This document shows positions 1-5,326 of a stretch of 8,067 bases of DNA, in pieces. The position numbers were made by a program, and so were the translations under genes. The notes below the pieces were generated by a model that was not told where the DNA came from, searched no databases, and was given only the letters and a program-made list of their open reading frames with translations. Where the stretch lies: contig SKNG01000246.1 of NCBI GenBank assembly GCA_007120685.1, positions 1-8,067 on the forward strand, written 5' to 3'. Every line of letters begins with the position of its first letter. The first letter of the stretch is position 1. The stretch comes from Paracoccaceae bacterium (GTDB lineage Bacteria; Pseudomonadota; Alphaproteobacteria; Rhodobacterales; Rhodobacteraceae).

Positions 1-99
1 GACCCCACGGCCTGGCTGACCCAGACCCTCGAGCGCATCGCCAACCAATGGCCAAGCGCCGAAATCGACGCCCTCATGCCCTGGAACTACACGCCCTGA
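1..99 (+). CDS. IS66-family transposase, C-terminal end (partial)
   Basis: This is the last 32 codons of a reading frame that enters from the left and stops at TGA 97-99. The visible peptide runs from DPTAWLTQTLERIA to a terminal EIDALMPWNYTP. A DP-x-AWL...L-x-RIA block followed by (I/L)-(D/A)-x-L-(M/L)-PWN at the extreme C-terminus is characteristic of the C-terminal segment of IS66 transposases (TnpC), which lies after the DDE catalytic domain. A matching terminal inverted repeat begins a few bases downstream, which supports the call. The enzyme would catalyse transposition of the element. Whether the rest of the gene is intact, and whether the accessory IS66 genes are present, cannot be seen from this window. 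Confidence 0.8.
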   Translation, partial: DPTAWLTQTLERIANQWPSAEIDALMPWNYTP

Positions 100-103
100 A
101 CGG

Positions 104-121
104 CCTCAGCTTCCCGCTTAC
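104..121 (+). repeat. Right terminal inverted repeat of the IS66 element
   Basis: Read on the minus strand the segment starts GTAAGCGGGAAGC; GTAAGCG at the outer tip is the usual end of IS66-family elements. It lies 4 nt after the transposase stop codon, the normal spacing for this family. The outer boundary would be position 121. IS66 elements usually duplicate 8 bp of target, so 122-129 (TCCGCTTC) would be one copy of the target duplication. The other copy and the left repeat are outside the window. Confidence 0.65.
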
Positions 122-165
122 TCCGCTTCGCGGACTCCCCCGGGATATTTTTAGAGCAAAGAGGG
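122..165. terminator. Hairpin plus Rhodobacterales-type gene-end motif
   Basis: A 5-bp perfect hairpin (TCCGC, loop TTC, GCGGA; 122-134) is followed by a CCCGGG palindrome (139-144), a T-run (148-152) and AGCAAAGA. From memory, variants of this motif (CCCGGG next to TATTTTT and AGCAAAGA) recur between gene ends in Rhodobacteraceae. It lies between two convergent genes, the IS66 transposase and tkt, so it may end transcription from either side. The T-run is about 13 nt from the hairpin, so this is not a textbook intrinsic terminator. The repeat-family assignment is recollection, not a search result. Confidence 0.4.
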
Positions 166-182
166 TGCAGCGCGCTCCCGGG

Positions 183-2195
183 TCAGAGGAGGGCGCGTAC
201 CCGTGCAGCGGCGTTCTCGGCGGTGATGCCGAATTCGCGGTATAGCACCTCTGCCGGGGCCGAGGCGCCAAAGCCCGTCATGCCCAGGAAATCGCCTCGC
301 CGCGCGCCTTCGCCCAGCAGCCAGCGGTCCCAGCCCGCCGCGCGCACACCAGCCTCGACCCCCAGCCGCACCGACCCCGCACCAAGCACGCGCCGCCGAT
401 ACGCCTCGGGCTGGGCGGCGAACAGCTCCATACAGGGCATCGACACCACCCGCGTGCCGATCCCCTCGGCCTGCAGCAGATCGCGCGCGGCCAGCGCCAC
501 ATGCACCTCGGACCCGGTGGCGATCAGCACCGCGCGGCGCTTGCCCTCGGCCTCGGCCAGCACATAGCCGCCCTGCGCCGTGAGGTTGCGCGAAGCATGC
601 TTTCGGCGCACCGCCGGCACGCCCTGCCGGGTCAGCGACAGCACCGACGGCGTGGTCTTTTGCGCCAGCGCCAGTTCCCAGGCCTCGGCCACCTCGACCA
701 GATCGGCGGGGCGGAAGACCAGCGTGTTGGGCGTCGCCCGGCTGATCGCCAGATGCTCGACCGGCTGATGCGTCGGCCCGTCCTCGCCCAGCCCGATACT
801 GTCATGGGTCATCACATAGACCACCGGCACGCCCATCAGCGCCGACAGCCGCATCGAGGGGCGGGCGTAATCGGTGAAGGCCATGAAGGTGCCGCCATAG
901 GGCCTTATGCCGCCATGCAGCGCCATGCCGTTCATCGCCGCGGCCATGCCATGCTCGCGGATGCCGTAATGCACATGCCGGCCCTTGCGGTTCTCGGGGC
1001 TGAAGACGCCCAGCCCTTCGGTCTTGGTGTTGTTCGATCCGGTCAGGTCGGCCGAGCCGCCGATCGTCTCGCCCAGAAGCGGGTTGATCACGCCCAGCAC
1101 CTTTTCGGATGCCGCCCGCGTGGCCAGTTTCGGCGCCGCCTCGGCCGCCTCCTTCTTCAGCTTGCGCAGCGCGGCGGGCAGCTTGCGGGGCATATCGCCG
1201 GCAAAGACGCGCGTGAACTCGGCCCTGCGTCCGGCCGGGGCCGCTTCCAGCCGCGCCTCCCAGGCCGCGCGCGCCTCGGTGTCGCGGCGGCCCACGGCCT
1301 CCCACCAGCCCTTGATATCGGCGGGAGTGACAAACGGGTCATGCGCCCAGCCATAGGCGGCGCGGGTATCTGCGATCAGTTGCGGATCGGTCAGTGCGCC
1401 ATGGCCCTTGGCGGTATCCTGCGCGCTCGATCCCAGCGCGATATGCGTCTTGCAGGCCACCATCGCCGGGCGCGGGCTGGCCTTGGCCGCGGCCAGCGCG
1501 CGATCGATATCTTCCGGGTCATGCCCGTCGCAGTCGAACACATCCCAGCCGGCGGCGGCAAACCGCGCCTTCTGGTCGGTCACGCAGGCAATATCCACCC
1601 GCCCGTCGATGGTGATCCCGTTGTCATCCCAGAGCACGATCAGCCGTGACAGTTGCTGGCGACCGGCCAGCCCGATGGCCTCGTGACTGACCCCTTCCAT
1701 CAGGCAGCCGTCCCCGGCAATGACCCAGGTGAAATGGTCCTGCAGCTTTGGCCCGAACCGCGCCCGCAGCGCCTCTTCGGCCATGGCGAAACCCACGGCA
1801 TTGGCAAGCCCCTGGCCCAGCGGGCCGGTCGTGGTCTCTATCCCCTTGGCGTGGCCGTATTCCGGATGGCCCGCCGTGATCGACCCCCATTGGCGGAAGT
1901 TGCGGATCTGATCCAGCGTCATGTCGGCATAACCGGTCAGGTGCAAAAGCGCGTAGAGCAGCATCGAGCCATGCCCGGCCGACAGGATGAAGCGGTCCCG
2001 GTCCGGCCAGTCCGGCGCGCTGGAGTCGAATTTCAGGTGCCGGTCGAACAGCACGGTGGCGACATCGGCCATGCCCATCGGCATGCCGGAATGGCCGGAA
2101 TTGGCGGCGGCGACGGCATCCATGGCCAGCATGCGGATGGCGCAGGCGCGCTGCCAATGGTCGGGGTGCTGGGTTCTCAGCGTGGCGATATCCAC
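183..2195 (-). CDS. tkt: Transketolase
   Basis: A thiamine-diphosphate enzyme of the pentose phosphate pathway that moves two-carbon ketol units between sugar phosphates in the cytoplasm. The 670 residues match the usual ~660-670. Visible landmarks in order: HSG (35-37), GHG (74-76), TGPLGQG (123-129), and the ThDP-binding GDG (161-163) closing at DN (191-192). Then come SADLTGSNN (381-389), YGIREHGM with the catalytic Glu at 414, and GLGEDGPTHQPVEH (468-481), followed by TRQ (522-524). The C-terminal domain is complete. The start is GTG (2193-2195), chosen because AAGGA lies 9 nt upstream and the protein then has the family N-terminus. Next to zapA, this is probably the housekeeping copy rather than a Calvin-cycle cbbT, but sequence alone does not prove that. 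It is transcribed away from the zapA unit. Confidence 0.97.
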   Translation of the reverse strand: MDIATLRTQHPDHWQRACAIRMLAMDAVAAANSGHSGMPMGMADVATVLFDRHLKFDSSAPDWPDRDRFILSAGHGSMLLYALLHLTGYADMTLDQIRNFRQWGSITAGHPEYGHAKGIETTTGPLGQGLANAVGFAMAEEALRARFGPKLQDHFTWVIAGDGCLMEGVSHEAIGLAGRQQLSRLIVLWDDNGITIDGRVDIACVTDQKARFAAAGWDVFDCDGHDPEDIDRALAAAKASPRPAMVACKTHIALGSSAQDTAKGHGALTDPQLIADTRAAYGWAHDPFVTPADIKGWWEAVGRRDTEARAAWEARLEAAPAGRRAEFTRVFAGDMPRKLPAALRKLKKEAAEAAPKLATRAASEKVLGVINPLLGETIGGSADLTGSNNTKTEGLGVFSPENRKGRHVHYGIREHGMAAAMNGMALHGGIRPYGGTFMAFTDYARPSMRLSALMGVPVVYVMTHDSIGLGEDGPTHQPVEHLAISRATPNTLVFRPADLVEVAEAWELALAQKTTPSVLSLTRQGVPAVRRKHASRNLTAQGGYVLAEAEGKRRAVLIATGSEVHVALAARDLLQAEGIGTRVVSMPCMELFAAQPEAYRRRVLGAGSVRLGVEAGVRAAGWDRWLLGEGARRGDFLGMTGFGASAPAEVLYREFGITAENAAARVRALL

Positions 2196-2228
2196 GGGCA
2201 GGCATCCTTTTCAAACCGGGTTCGGCGC

Positions 2229-2256
2229 GTCATAACAGGCTATGGTGCAAGATCAA
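2229..2256 (-). promoter_or_regulatory. Candidate tkt promoter
   Basis: On the minus strand TTGATC (2256-2251, 4/6 to TTGACA) and TATGAC (2234-2229, 4/6 to TATAAT) are separated by 16 nt. A start near 2222 would leave a leader of about 27 nt carrying the AAGGA ribosome site. Position and spacing fit a sigma-70-type promoter for tkt. The match is moderate and there is no direct proof. Confidence 0.4.
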
Positions 2257-2390
2257 GCGCATGCAGGCGGCTATTGACATGGGGTTGGTTGGAATGGTCG
2301 GGGAATGGGCGTAGTCTTCCGGCAATCCATGTCCGCCCCGCAGGGCGCGACGATTCGGCGCTGCCGCGTCTGCGGTCAGGAGGAGCGTGA

Positions 2391-2891
2391 ATGAGCGATA
2401 TCGCGGCACTGGAACGCAGGCTTTCGGGCGCGCTGGAGCGCATCGCCAAGGGGCTGGAACGGCAGGCCCGGATGCCTGCCACCACCCCGGCGCCTGACCC
2501 CGAGGCGCCGGATCAGGCGAAACTGCGCGAGGCGCTGGAGAAGGAGCGCGCGGCCAATGCGCAGCTTTCCGAGCGCGTGCATCAGGTCAGGCAGCGCCAG
2601 GAGACCACCATCGCCCAGATGGAGCGGCGGCTGGCACGGCTGACCGAGCAGCTGGATCTGCAAAGCATGGAAATGCTGCGGCTCAAGAAGGCCAATGCGC
2701 GGCTGATGGAGGCCAACCAGGCGCTGCGCGAGGCCAGCGAGGCGGGGGCGGTCGAATCGAAGCTGGTCAACCGCTCGATCGCGGCAGAGCTGGAGGCGCT
2801 GCAGGCCGAGCGGCGCGCCGAGATGGCCGAGATGGAGGAAATCCTGGCCGAACTGAAACCGCTGCTGATCACCGAGACCCGCGACGCCTGA
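2391..2891 (+). CDS. Coiled-coil protein of unknown function upstream of zapA
   Basis: 166 residues with no enzymatic motif. The N-terminus (about 1-27) could form an amphipathic helix and is followed by a Pro/Ala-rich linker (about 28-41). From about residue 42 to 155 the composition is Glu/Arg/Leu/Ala-rich with heptad-like spacing, so a long alpha-helical coiled coil is expected. There is no signal peptide or membrane segment, so it is likely cytoplasmic. The start is well set: AGGAGG (2378-2383) lies 7 nt before the ATG. The TGA is 19 nt before zapA, so the two are probably co-transcribed. A link to the division ring is inferred only from that context. ZapB, another Z-ring factor, is also a coiled coil, but it is much shorter and I see no sequence basis for homology. 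Confidence 0.85.
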   Translation: MSDIAALERRLSGALERIAKGLERQARMPATTPAPDPEAPDQAKLREALEKERAANAQLSERVHQVRQRQETTIAQMERRLARLTEQLDLQSMEMLRLKKANARLMEANQALREASEAGAVESKLVNRSIAAELEALQAERRAEMAEMEEILAELKPLLITETRDA

Positions 2892-2910
2892 CCTGCCGAG
2901 AGGAAAGCGC

Positions 2911-3300
2911 ATGCCCGACGAAACCATCACCATCGGCAACAAGACCTTCGAGGTGGCCTGCCAGGAAGGCGAGGAGGCCTATCTGCACGCCGCCGCGGCG
3001 CTGCTGGATGCCGAGGCGCGCCAGCTGATCGAGCAGATCGGCCGGCTGCCGGAGGCGCGGATGCTGCTGATGGCGGGGCTGATGCTGGCCGACAAGGTGG
3101 CGGGCAGCGAGGAGCGGGCGCAGGTGCTGGAGACAGAACTGGAGGCCGCGCGGGCCGAGATTGCGCGGCTGCGCAGCATGCCCGCGCCCGAGGCCACGCG
3201 GGTAGAAGTGCCGGTGGTGCCCCAGGCGGTCGCCGATACGCTGGCCGAACTGACCGCGCGGGCCGAGGCGCTGGCCGATCAGGTGGACGAACGGCGCTGA
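2911..3300 (+). CDS. zapA: Cell division protein ZapA
   Basis: ZapA binds FtsZ and cross-links its filaments at the midcell ring. The N-terminal domain is typical of the family: ITIGNKTFEVACQEGEE (residues 6-22), then an alanine-rich helix, then the PEARMLLMAGLMLADK block (48-62) that is strongly conserved in alphaproteobacterial ZapA. A coiled-coil helix follows (about 65-90), then a Pro/Val-rich linker and a second short helix (about 105-127). At 129 residues it is slightly longer than the ~100-110 of enterobacterial ZapA because of this C-terminal tail. The start is supported by AGGA 6 nt upstream (2901-2904). It is the second gene after the coiled-coil protein. The region directly behind its stop is the expected location of the 6S RNA gene. 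Confidence 0.92.
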   Translation: MPDETITIGNKTFEVACQEGEEAYLHAAAALLDAEARQLIEQIGRLPEARMLLMAGLMLADKVAGSEERAQVLETELEAARAEIARLRSMPAPEATRVEVPVVPQAVADTLAELTARAEALADQVDERR

Positions 3301-3387
3301 CCGGTGTTCCGTCGCTTCTCTGGCCCGGAGCGCGATCATCTCAGATGGAAACCGAGAGTAGCGAGCGCCGTGCGGGCATCGCGGAAA

Positions 3388-3407
3388 ACGGGCCTCCGAA
3401 GGCCCGT
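3388..3407 (+). terminator. Perfect 8-bp hairpin behind zapA
   Basis: ACGGGCCT pairs with AGGCCCGT around a CCGA loop, preceded by AAA. No T-run follows, so it is a weak intrinsic terminator candidate or a processing/stability structure for the zapA transcript. It lies directly before the 6S RNA candidate, so it could also be the boundary between the two. Confidence 0.35.
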
Positions 3408-3555
3408 GCCATGCGCGTTCGAATGCGCGTTCACGCCCACGCCGAAGGCGTCGGTTCCGGGACGCAAGCCCTGCATGGGCAGCGCCAGGGGGGTACAGGC
3501 AGCCAAGGGGTTAGGCTTCGGAACGTCGCGTCAGTGTGAAGCGAACACGCGGCAA
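3408..3555 (+). ncRNA. ssrS: Candidate 6S RNA
   Basis: 6S RNA mimics an open promoter and sequesters housekeeping RNA polymerase. In many proteobacteria its gene lies directly downstream of zapA on the same strand, as here. The segment folds by eye into the right architecture. A closing stem joins 3411-3434 (including CGCG and UUCAC) with 3536-3551 (GUGAA, CGCG). An open region follows, with a small hairpin (ACGCC/GGCGT, 3439-3451). A distal arm then pairs GUUCCG (3454-3459) and AAGCC (3466-3470) with GGCUU (3514-3518) and CGGAAC (3519-3524). CCAAGGGGUUA near 3503 resembles the CCAAGGGUU of the E. coli 3' half, at a similar distance from the 3' end. The ends are uncertain: an alternative helix would extend the RNA to 3301. 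No tRNA-like, SRP or RNase P signature is present. Confidence 0.5.
3411..3432 (+). repeat. 10-bp direct repeat in the putative 6S closing stem
   Basis: ATGCGCGTTC occurs at 3411-3420 and again at 3423-3432, separated by GA. Either copy can pair partly with the 3' strand around 3536-3551, the first through CGAA/CGCG and the second through GUGAA/GCG, giving two helix registers. Confidence 0.8.
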
Positions 3556-3668
3556 CCAGACCTGTGGGGACGCTGGCGCCTGGCTCCCGCATGATGCCCG
3601 GCGAGGCTTGTGAAACGTGTCGCGCGCCGGCTGGGCGCAGCCTGACGGCGTTCCTCGGTGGTGCGGCA

Positions 3669-3686
3669 GGGGGCCTTGCTGCCCCC
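3669..3686 (-). terminator. Hairpin just after the stop of the membrane protein gene
   Basis: A perfect 6-bp GGGGGC/GCCCCC stem with a 6-nt loop starts 7 nt beyond the TAG of the minus-strand gene ending at 3694. An alternative GGCAG/CTGCC pairing overlaps it. No T-run follows on either strand, so it is only a plausible terminator or 3'-end stabiliser. Between it and the 6S candidate (3556-3668) I see only a short GCGCC/GGCGC hairpin at 3624-3638 and no gene. Confidence 0.35.
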
Positions 3687-3693
3687 CGACCGC

Positions 3694-4494
3694 CTATCGC
3701 GGGAGCATCGCCTTTTGCTGCAACTCCTGACCAAGCGCGATGAAACTGGCCACCGTTTCGGGGTCGGTCACCTCGCGGTTCAGGAACAGGCGCAGGCCAG
3801 CCTCGCCGATGGCCAGTTGCGGGCGCTCTGCCTTGCCGCTGGCCGGCTGCCAGCGGTTCAGGGCCTCGCCGATGGCGGCGATGTCGAACCACAGCGACGG
3901 ATCGGCGGTGGCCATCACCGTCAGCCCGCTGCCCTCGGGCGCCGGGAAGGCCTGCAACTGGCCGATATGCTCGCCCATGTCGGCGCCCAGGAAATGGCCC
4001 AGCACGGTCTTGCCGATCTTGTTGTCGAACACGCCCAGCATCGAAGCTGCGGCCTCGCTTTGCGCCAGCCCCCCCGCGCCGGCGGTCCCTGCCGGGGCAA
4101 AGACCGCCAGCCCGCCGGCCAGCACCGGCTCTGCGGCGCGGAACTCGGCCCGGCCGGGGGTGGTGGTGCGCTGGCCGACCTCCTTGCCCGGCCGCTGGCG
4201 CGCGCGGCCTTTCTTGCCGCCGCGGCTGCTGCCACCAGTGGAAAAACGCCGCGACACGTCCAGCCGCCAGTCCTCGCCCGCCGACTGCGATGCCAGGGTA
4301 AATCCTTTTGCCCGGTGCCGGGTGGTGCCGATCACGCGGCGGGTCTTCTCGAAACGCCAGCCGCGCTCGTTGGCCAGTGCCTGCAGCCGTTGGTAGAGCC
4401 GCCGCTCTGCCCGGATCGCGAAGAAGAAGATGACCGCGAACAGAGCCACGAAACCGATCACCAGAACGACGCCGAAAATGCCTTCTCCGTCCAT
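3694..4494 (-). CDS. Membrane-anchored protein of unknown function
   Basis: 266 residues, not recognised. Residues 6-28 form one strongly hydrophobic segment after an acidic N-terminus (MDGEG) and before RAERR, which by the positive-inside rule puts the bulk of the protein in the cytoplasm. A small domain follows (about 30-83: an ERGW motif at 43-46, a basic stretch, then EDWRLDVSRRF at 74-84). Next is a very basic, low-complexity linker (about 85-112, rich in Ser/Gly/Lys/Arg), then a second domain (about 115-262) containing GVFDNKIGKTVLG (154-166) and ADPSLWFDI (197-205). AAAGGG lies about 7 nt before the ATG and supports the start. The gene stands alone, with a structured RNA region behind it and a possible FNR-type promoter in front. 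Base composition is like that of its neighbours. Function unknown. Confidence 0.8.
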   Translation of the reverse strand: MDGEGIFGVVLVIGFVALFAVIFFFAIRAERRLYQRLQALANERGWRFEKTRRVIGTTRHRAKGFTLASQSAGEDWRLDVSRRFSTGGSSRGGKKGRARQRPGKEVGQRTTTPGRAEFRAAEPVLAGGLAVFAPAGTAGAGGLAQSEAAASMLGVFDNKIGKTVLGHFLGADMGEHIGQLQAFPAPEGSGLTVMATADPSLWFDIAAIGEALNRWQPASGKAERPQLAIGEAGLRLFLNREVTDPETVASFIALGQELQQKAMLPR

Positions 4495-4581
4495 TCTAAT
4501 GCCCTTTCACCGATGCGGGGGGCCGACGCCGCGGATACGGCGCGCCCTGATGCTGACCGGACGCTTGCCCGGCCCATGAAC

Positions 4582-4599
4582 GCACGGCATTCGCCGTGC
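4582..4599. promoter_or_regulatory. Perfect inverted repeat at the predicted start point
   Basis: GCACGGC and GCCGTGC flank a 4-nt spacer (ATTC). The repeat starts exactly where transcription would begin if the -10 element proposed for the 3694-4494 gene is right. It could be a hairpin at the 5' end of the leader, or a repressor operator. The leader to the ATG would be about 105 nt. Confidence 0.45.
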
Positions 4600-4605
4600 A
4601 TCATG

Positions 4606-4611
4606 ATTGTG
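4606..4611 (-). promoter_or_regulatory. Candidate -10 element for the membrane protein gene
   Basis: CACAAT on the minus strand matches TATAAT at 4 of 6 positions. Taking it as -12 to -7 puts the start at 4599 and the centre of the FNR-type site at exactly -41.5. There is no -35 hexamer at standard spacing, as expected for an activator-dependent promoter. Confidence 0.35.
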
Positions 4612-4633
4612 GCACAACCTGCAGCGGTCCGGT

Positions 4634-4647
4634 TTGATCGAGGTCAA
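4634..4647. promoter_or_regulatory. FNR/CRP-family binding site (FnrL-like)
   Basis: TTGATCGAGGTCAA fits TTGA-N6-TCAA, the core of FNR-type sites (consensus TTGAT-N4-ATCAA), with one deviation in the outer five-base arms. FnrL in Rhodobacter and FnrP in Paracoccus are oxygen-sensing [4Fe-4S] regulators that use this box. The nearest downstream gene is the minus-strand membrane protein starting at 4494; there is no plus-strand gene for it to serve. The site is seen; the identity of the regulator is inferred. Confidence 0.55.
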
Positions 4648-4697
4648 GCGCTTCGGGATCCGGGGGGTTACCTTGGGGAAGGCCGCGGAAATGCAAG

Positions 4698-4722
4698 ACC
4701 CGCGCCGTTGCGGGGCGCGGGT
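4698..4722 (-). terminator. Terminator hairpin of the purL-grxD operon
   Basis: A perfect 9-bp GC-rich stem, ACCCGCGCC paired with GGCGCGGGT, with a 7-nt loop, lies about 70 nt beyond the grxD stop codon. On the minus strand it is followed by CTTGCATTTCC, a loosely T-rich tail. The strong stem and the position at the end of a long operon favour a terminator. It also lies before the FNR-type promoter and would insulate it from operon read-through. Confidence 0.6.
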
Positions 4723-4792
4723 TTGGGTTGGCCTGGGCCGTATCGATAGGGGGCATTGCCCGGCCGGTCAGCCAGGCAGGGGCGCTGCGGCG

Positions 4793-5152
4793 TCAGGCGT
4801 TGGCTTCGCGGATCTTGTCGGCGGCATCCTTGTCGAAACTGACGCCCTTGGCGGCCAGCAATTCATCCAACTCGCCCGACAGCGTCATCTCGGTGATGAT
4901 GTCGCAGCCGCCGACGAACTCGCCCTTGACGTAAAGCTGCGGGATGGTGGGCCAGTCGGAATAATCCTTGATGCCCTGGCGGATGCCTTCGTCGGCCAGC
5001 ACGTTCACATCCATGAACTCGACCCCCATGAAGTTCAGGACACCGGCCACGCGGCTGGAAAAGCCGCACTGCGGCATGGTCTTGGTGCCTTTCATGTACA
5101 GCACCACATCGTTCTTCTCTACCGTTTCGCGGATCTGATCCTGCGCGCTCAT
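4793..5152 (-). CDS. grxD: Monothiol glutaredoxin, Grx4 type
   Basis: A CGFS-type glutaredoxin of 119 residues, close to the usual 105-120. These proteins bind a [2Fe-2S] cluster with glutathione, hand it to client proteins, and pair with BolA proteins in iron regulation. Visible family features: Lys21 in the KGT motif, the active site CGFS at 29-32 with a single Cys, WPTIPQLYV (67-75) with the cis-Pro that shapes the glutathione site, and GGCDI (81-85). There is no second active-site Cys, so classical dithiol activity is not expected. AGGA lies 7 nt before the ATG. The ATG overlaps the stop of the preceding small gene (ATGA), which suggests coupled translation. It is the last gene of the operon, and bolA, its functional partner, is two genes upstream. 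Confidence 0.96.
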   Translation of the reverse strand: MSAQDQIRETVEKNDVVLYMKGTKTMPQCGFSSRVAGVLNFMGVEFMDVNVLADEGIRQGIKDYSDWPTIPQLYVKGEFVGGCDIITEMTLSGELDELLAAKGVSFDKDAADKIREANA

Positions 5153-5322
5153 CGCGGTTTCCTCATCTTGCTGGGGGTGTCGGTTCGCACCCGGACACGC
5201 AGGCGGCGCGGCCCGCCCGGGTGGTTGTCGTCGTCATCATCGTCATTGGCATCATGGCGGGCGCGGCCCATGGTCAGCGCCACGGCAAGCAGGACGATCA
5301 GGGCAAGAACGGCATAGACCAT
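5149..5322 (-). CDS. Small membrane protein between bolA and grxD
   Basis: 57 residues, short enough to be missed by common gene-length cut-offs. Translation gives one hydrophobic segment (about residues 3-18, VYAVLALIVLLAVALT), then GRAR, an acidic run of six Asp (27-32) flanked by His23 and His34, then a Pro/Arg-rich basic tail (35-57). The ATG (5320-5322) is 4 nt after the bolA TGA, and its own TGA overlaps the grxD ATG, so the frame fills the bolA-grxD gap exactly. No strong ribosome site is seen, so translation probably re-initiates from bolA. By the positive-inside rule the tail is likely cytoplasmic. I recognise no family. The setting suggests a role with BolA/Grx4, for instance membrane tethering or metal binding by the His/Asp cluster; this is inference. 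Confidence 0.75.
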   Translation of the reverse strand: MVYAVLALIVLLAVALTMGRARHDANDDDDDDNHPGGPRRLRVRVRTDTPSKMRKPR

Positions 5323-5326
5323 CGGC

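Noticed and set aside
501..1649. Long plus-strand open frame of 382 codons opposite tkt
   Set aside because: It is antisense to an unmistakable transketolase. The translation is Arg/His/Gly/Ala-rich with no recognisable motif, as expected for the antisense of a high-GC gene.
2274..2302. Perfect TTGACA (2274-2279) as a plus-strand promoter for the coiled-coil/zapA unit
   Set aside because: No acceptable -10 hexamer lies 15-19 nt downstream (GGTCGG/GTCGGG instead). It may still be part of a promoter, but I cannot support it; the plus-strand promoter must lie somewhere in 2257-2377.
2352..2356. GANTC (GATTC) CcrM methylation site ahead of the division genes
   Set aside because: A single pentamer is expected by chance at this scale and others occur inside genes, so it is not evidence for cell-cycle control.
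3408..3555. Other structured RNAs: SRP RNA, tmRNA or RNase P RNA
   Set aside because: The diagnostic SRP loop (GGAAGGAAGCAGC), the RNase P core and the tRNA-like ends of tmRNA are all absent on both strands.
3304..3594. Plus-strand 96-codon frame directly after zapA
   Set aside because: No ribosome site, GTG start 3 nt after the zapA stop, composition unlike a protein, and it overlaps the structured RNA region. The RNA explanation is better.
3658..4749. Plus-strand open frame of 363 codons
   Set aside because: It is antisense to the membrane protein gene, has no ribosome site or domain, and runs across the FNR site and the operon terminator. The minus-strand frame has a membrane helix, a ribosome site and sensible composition.
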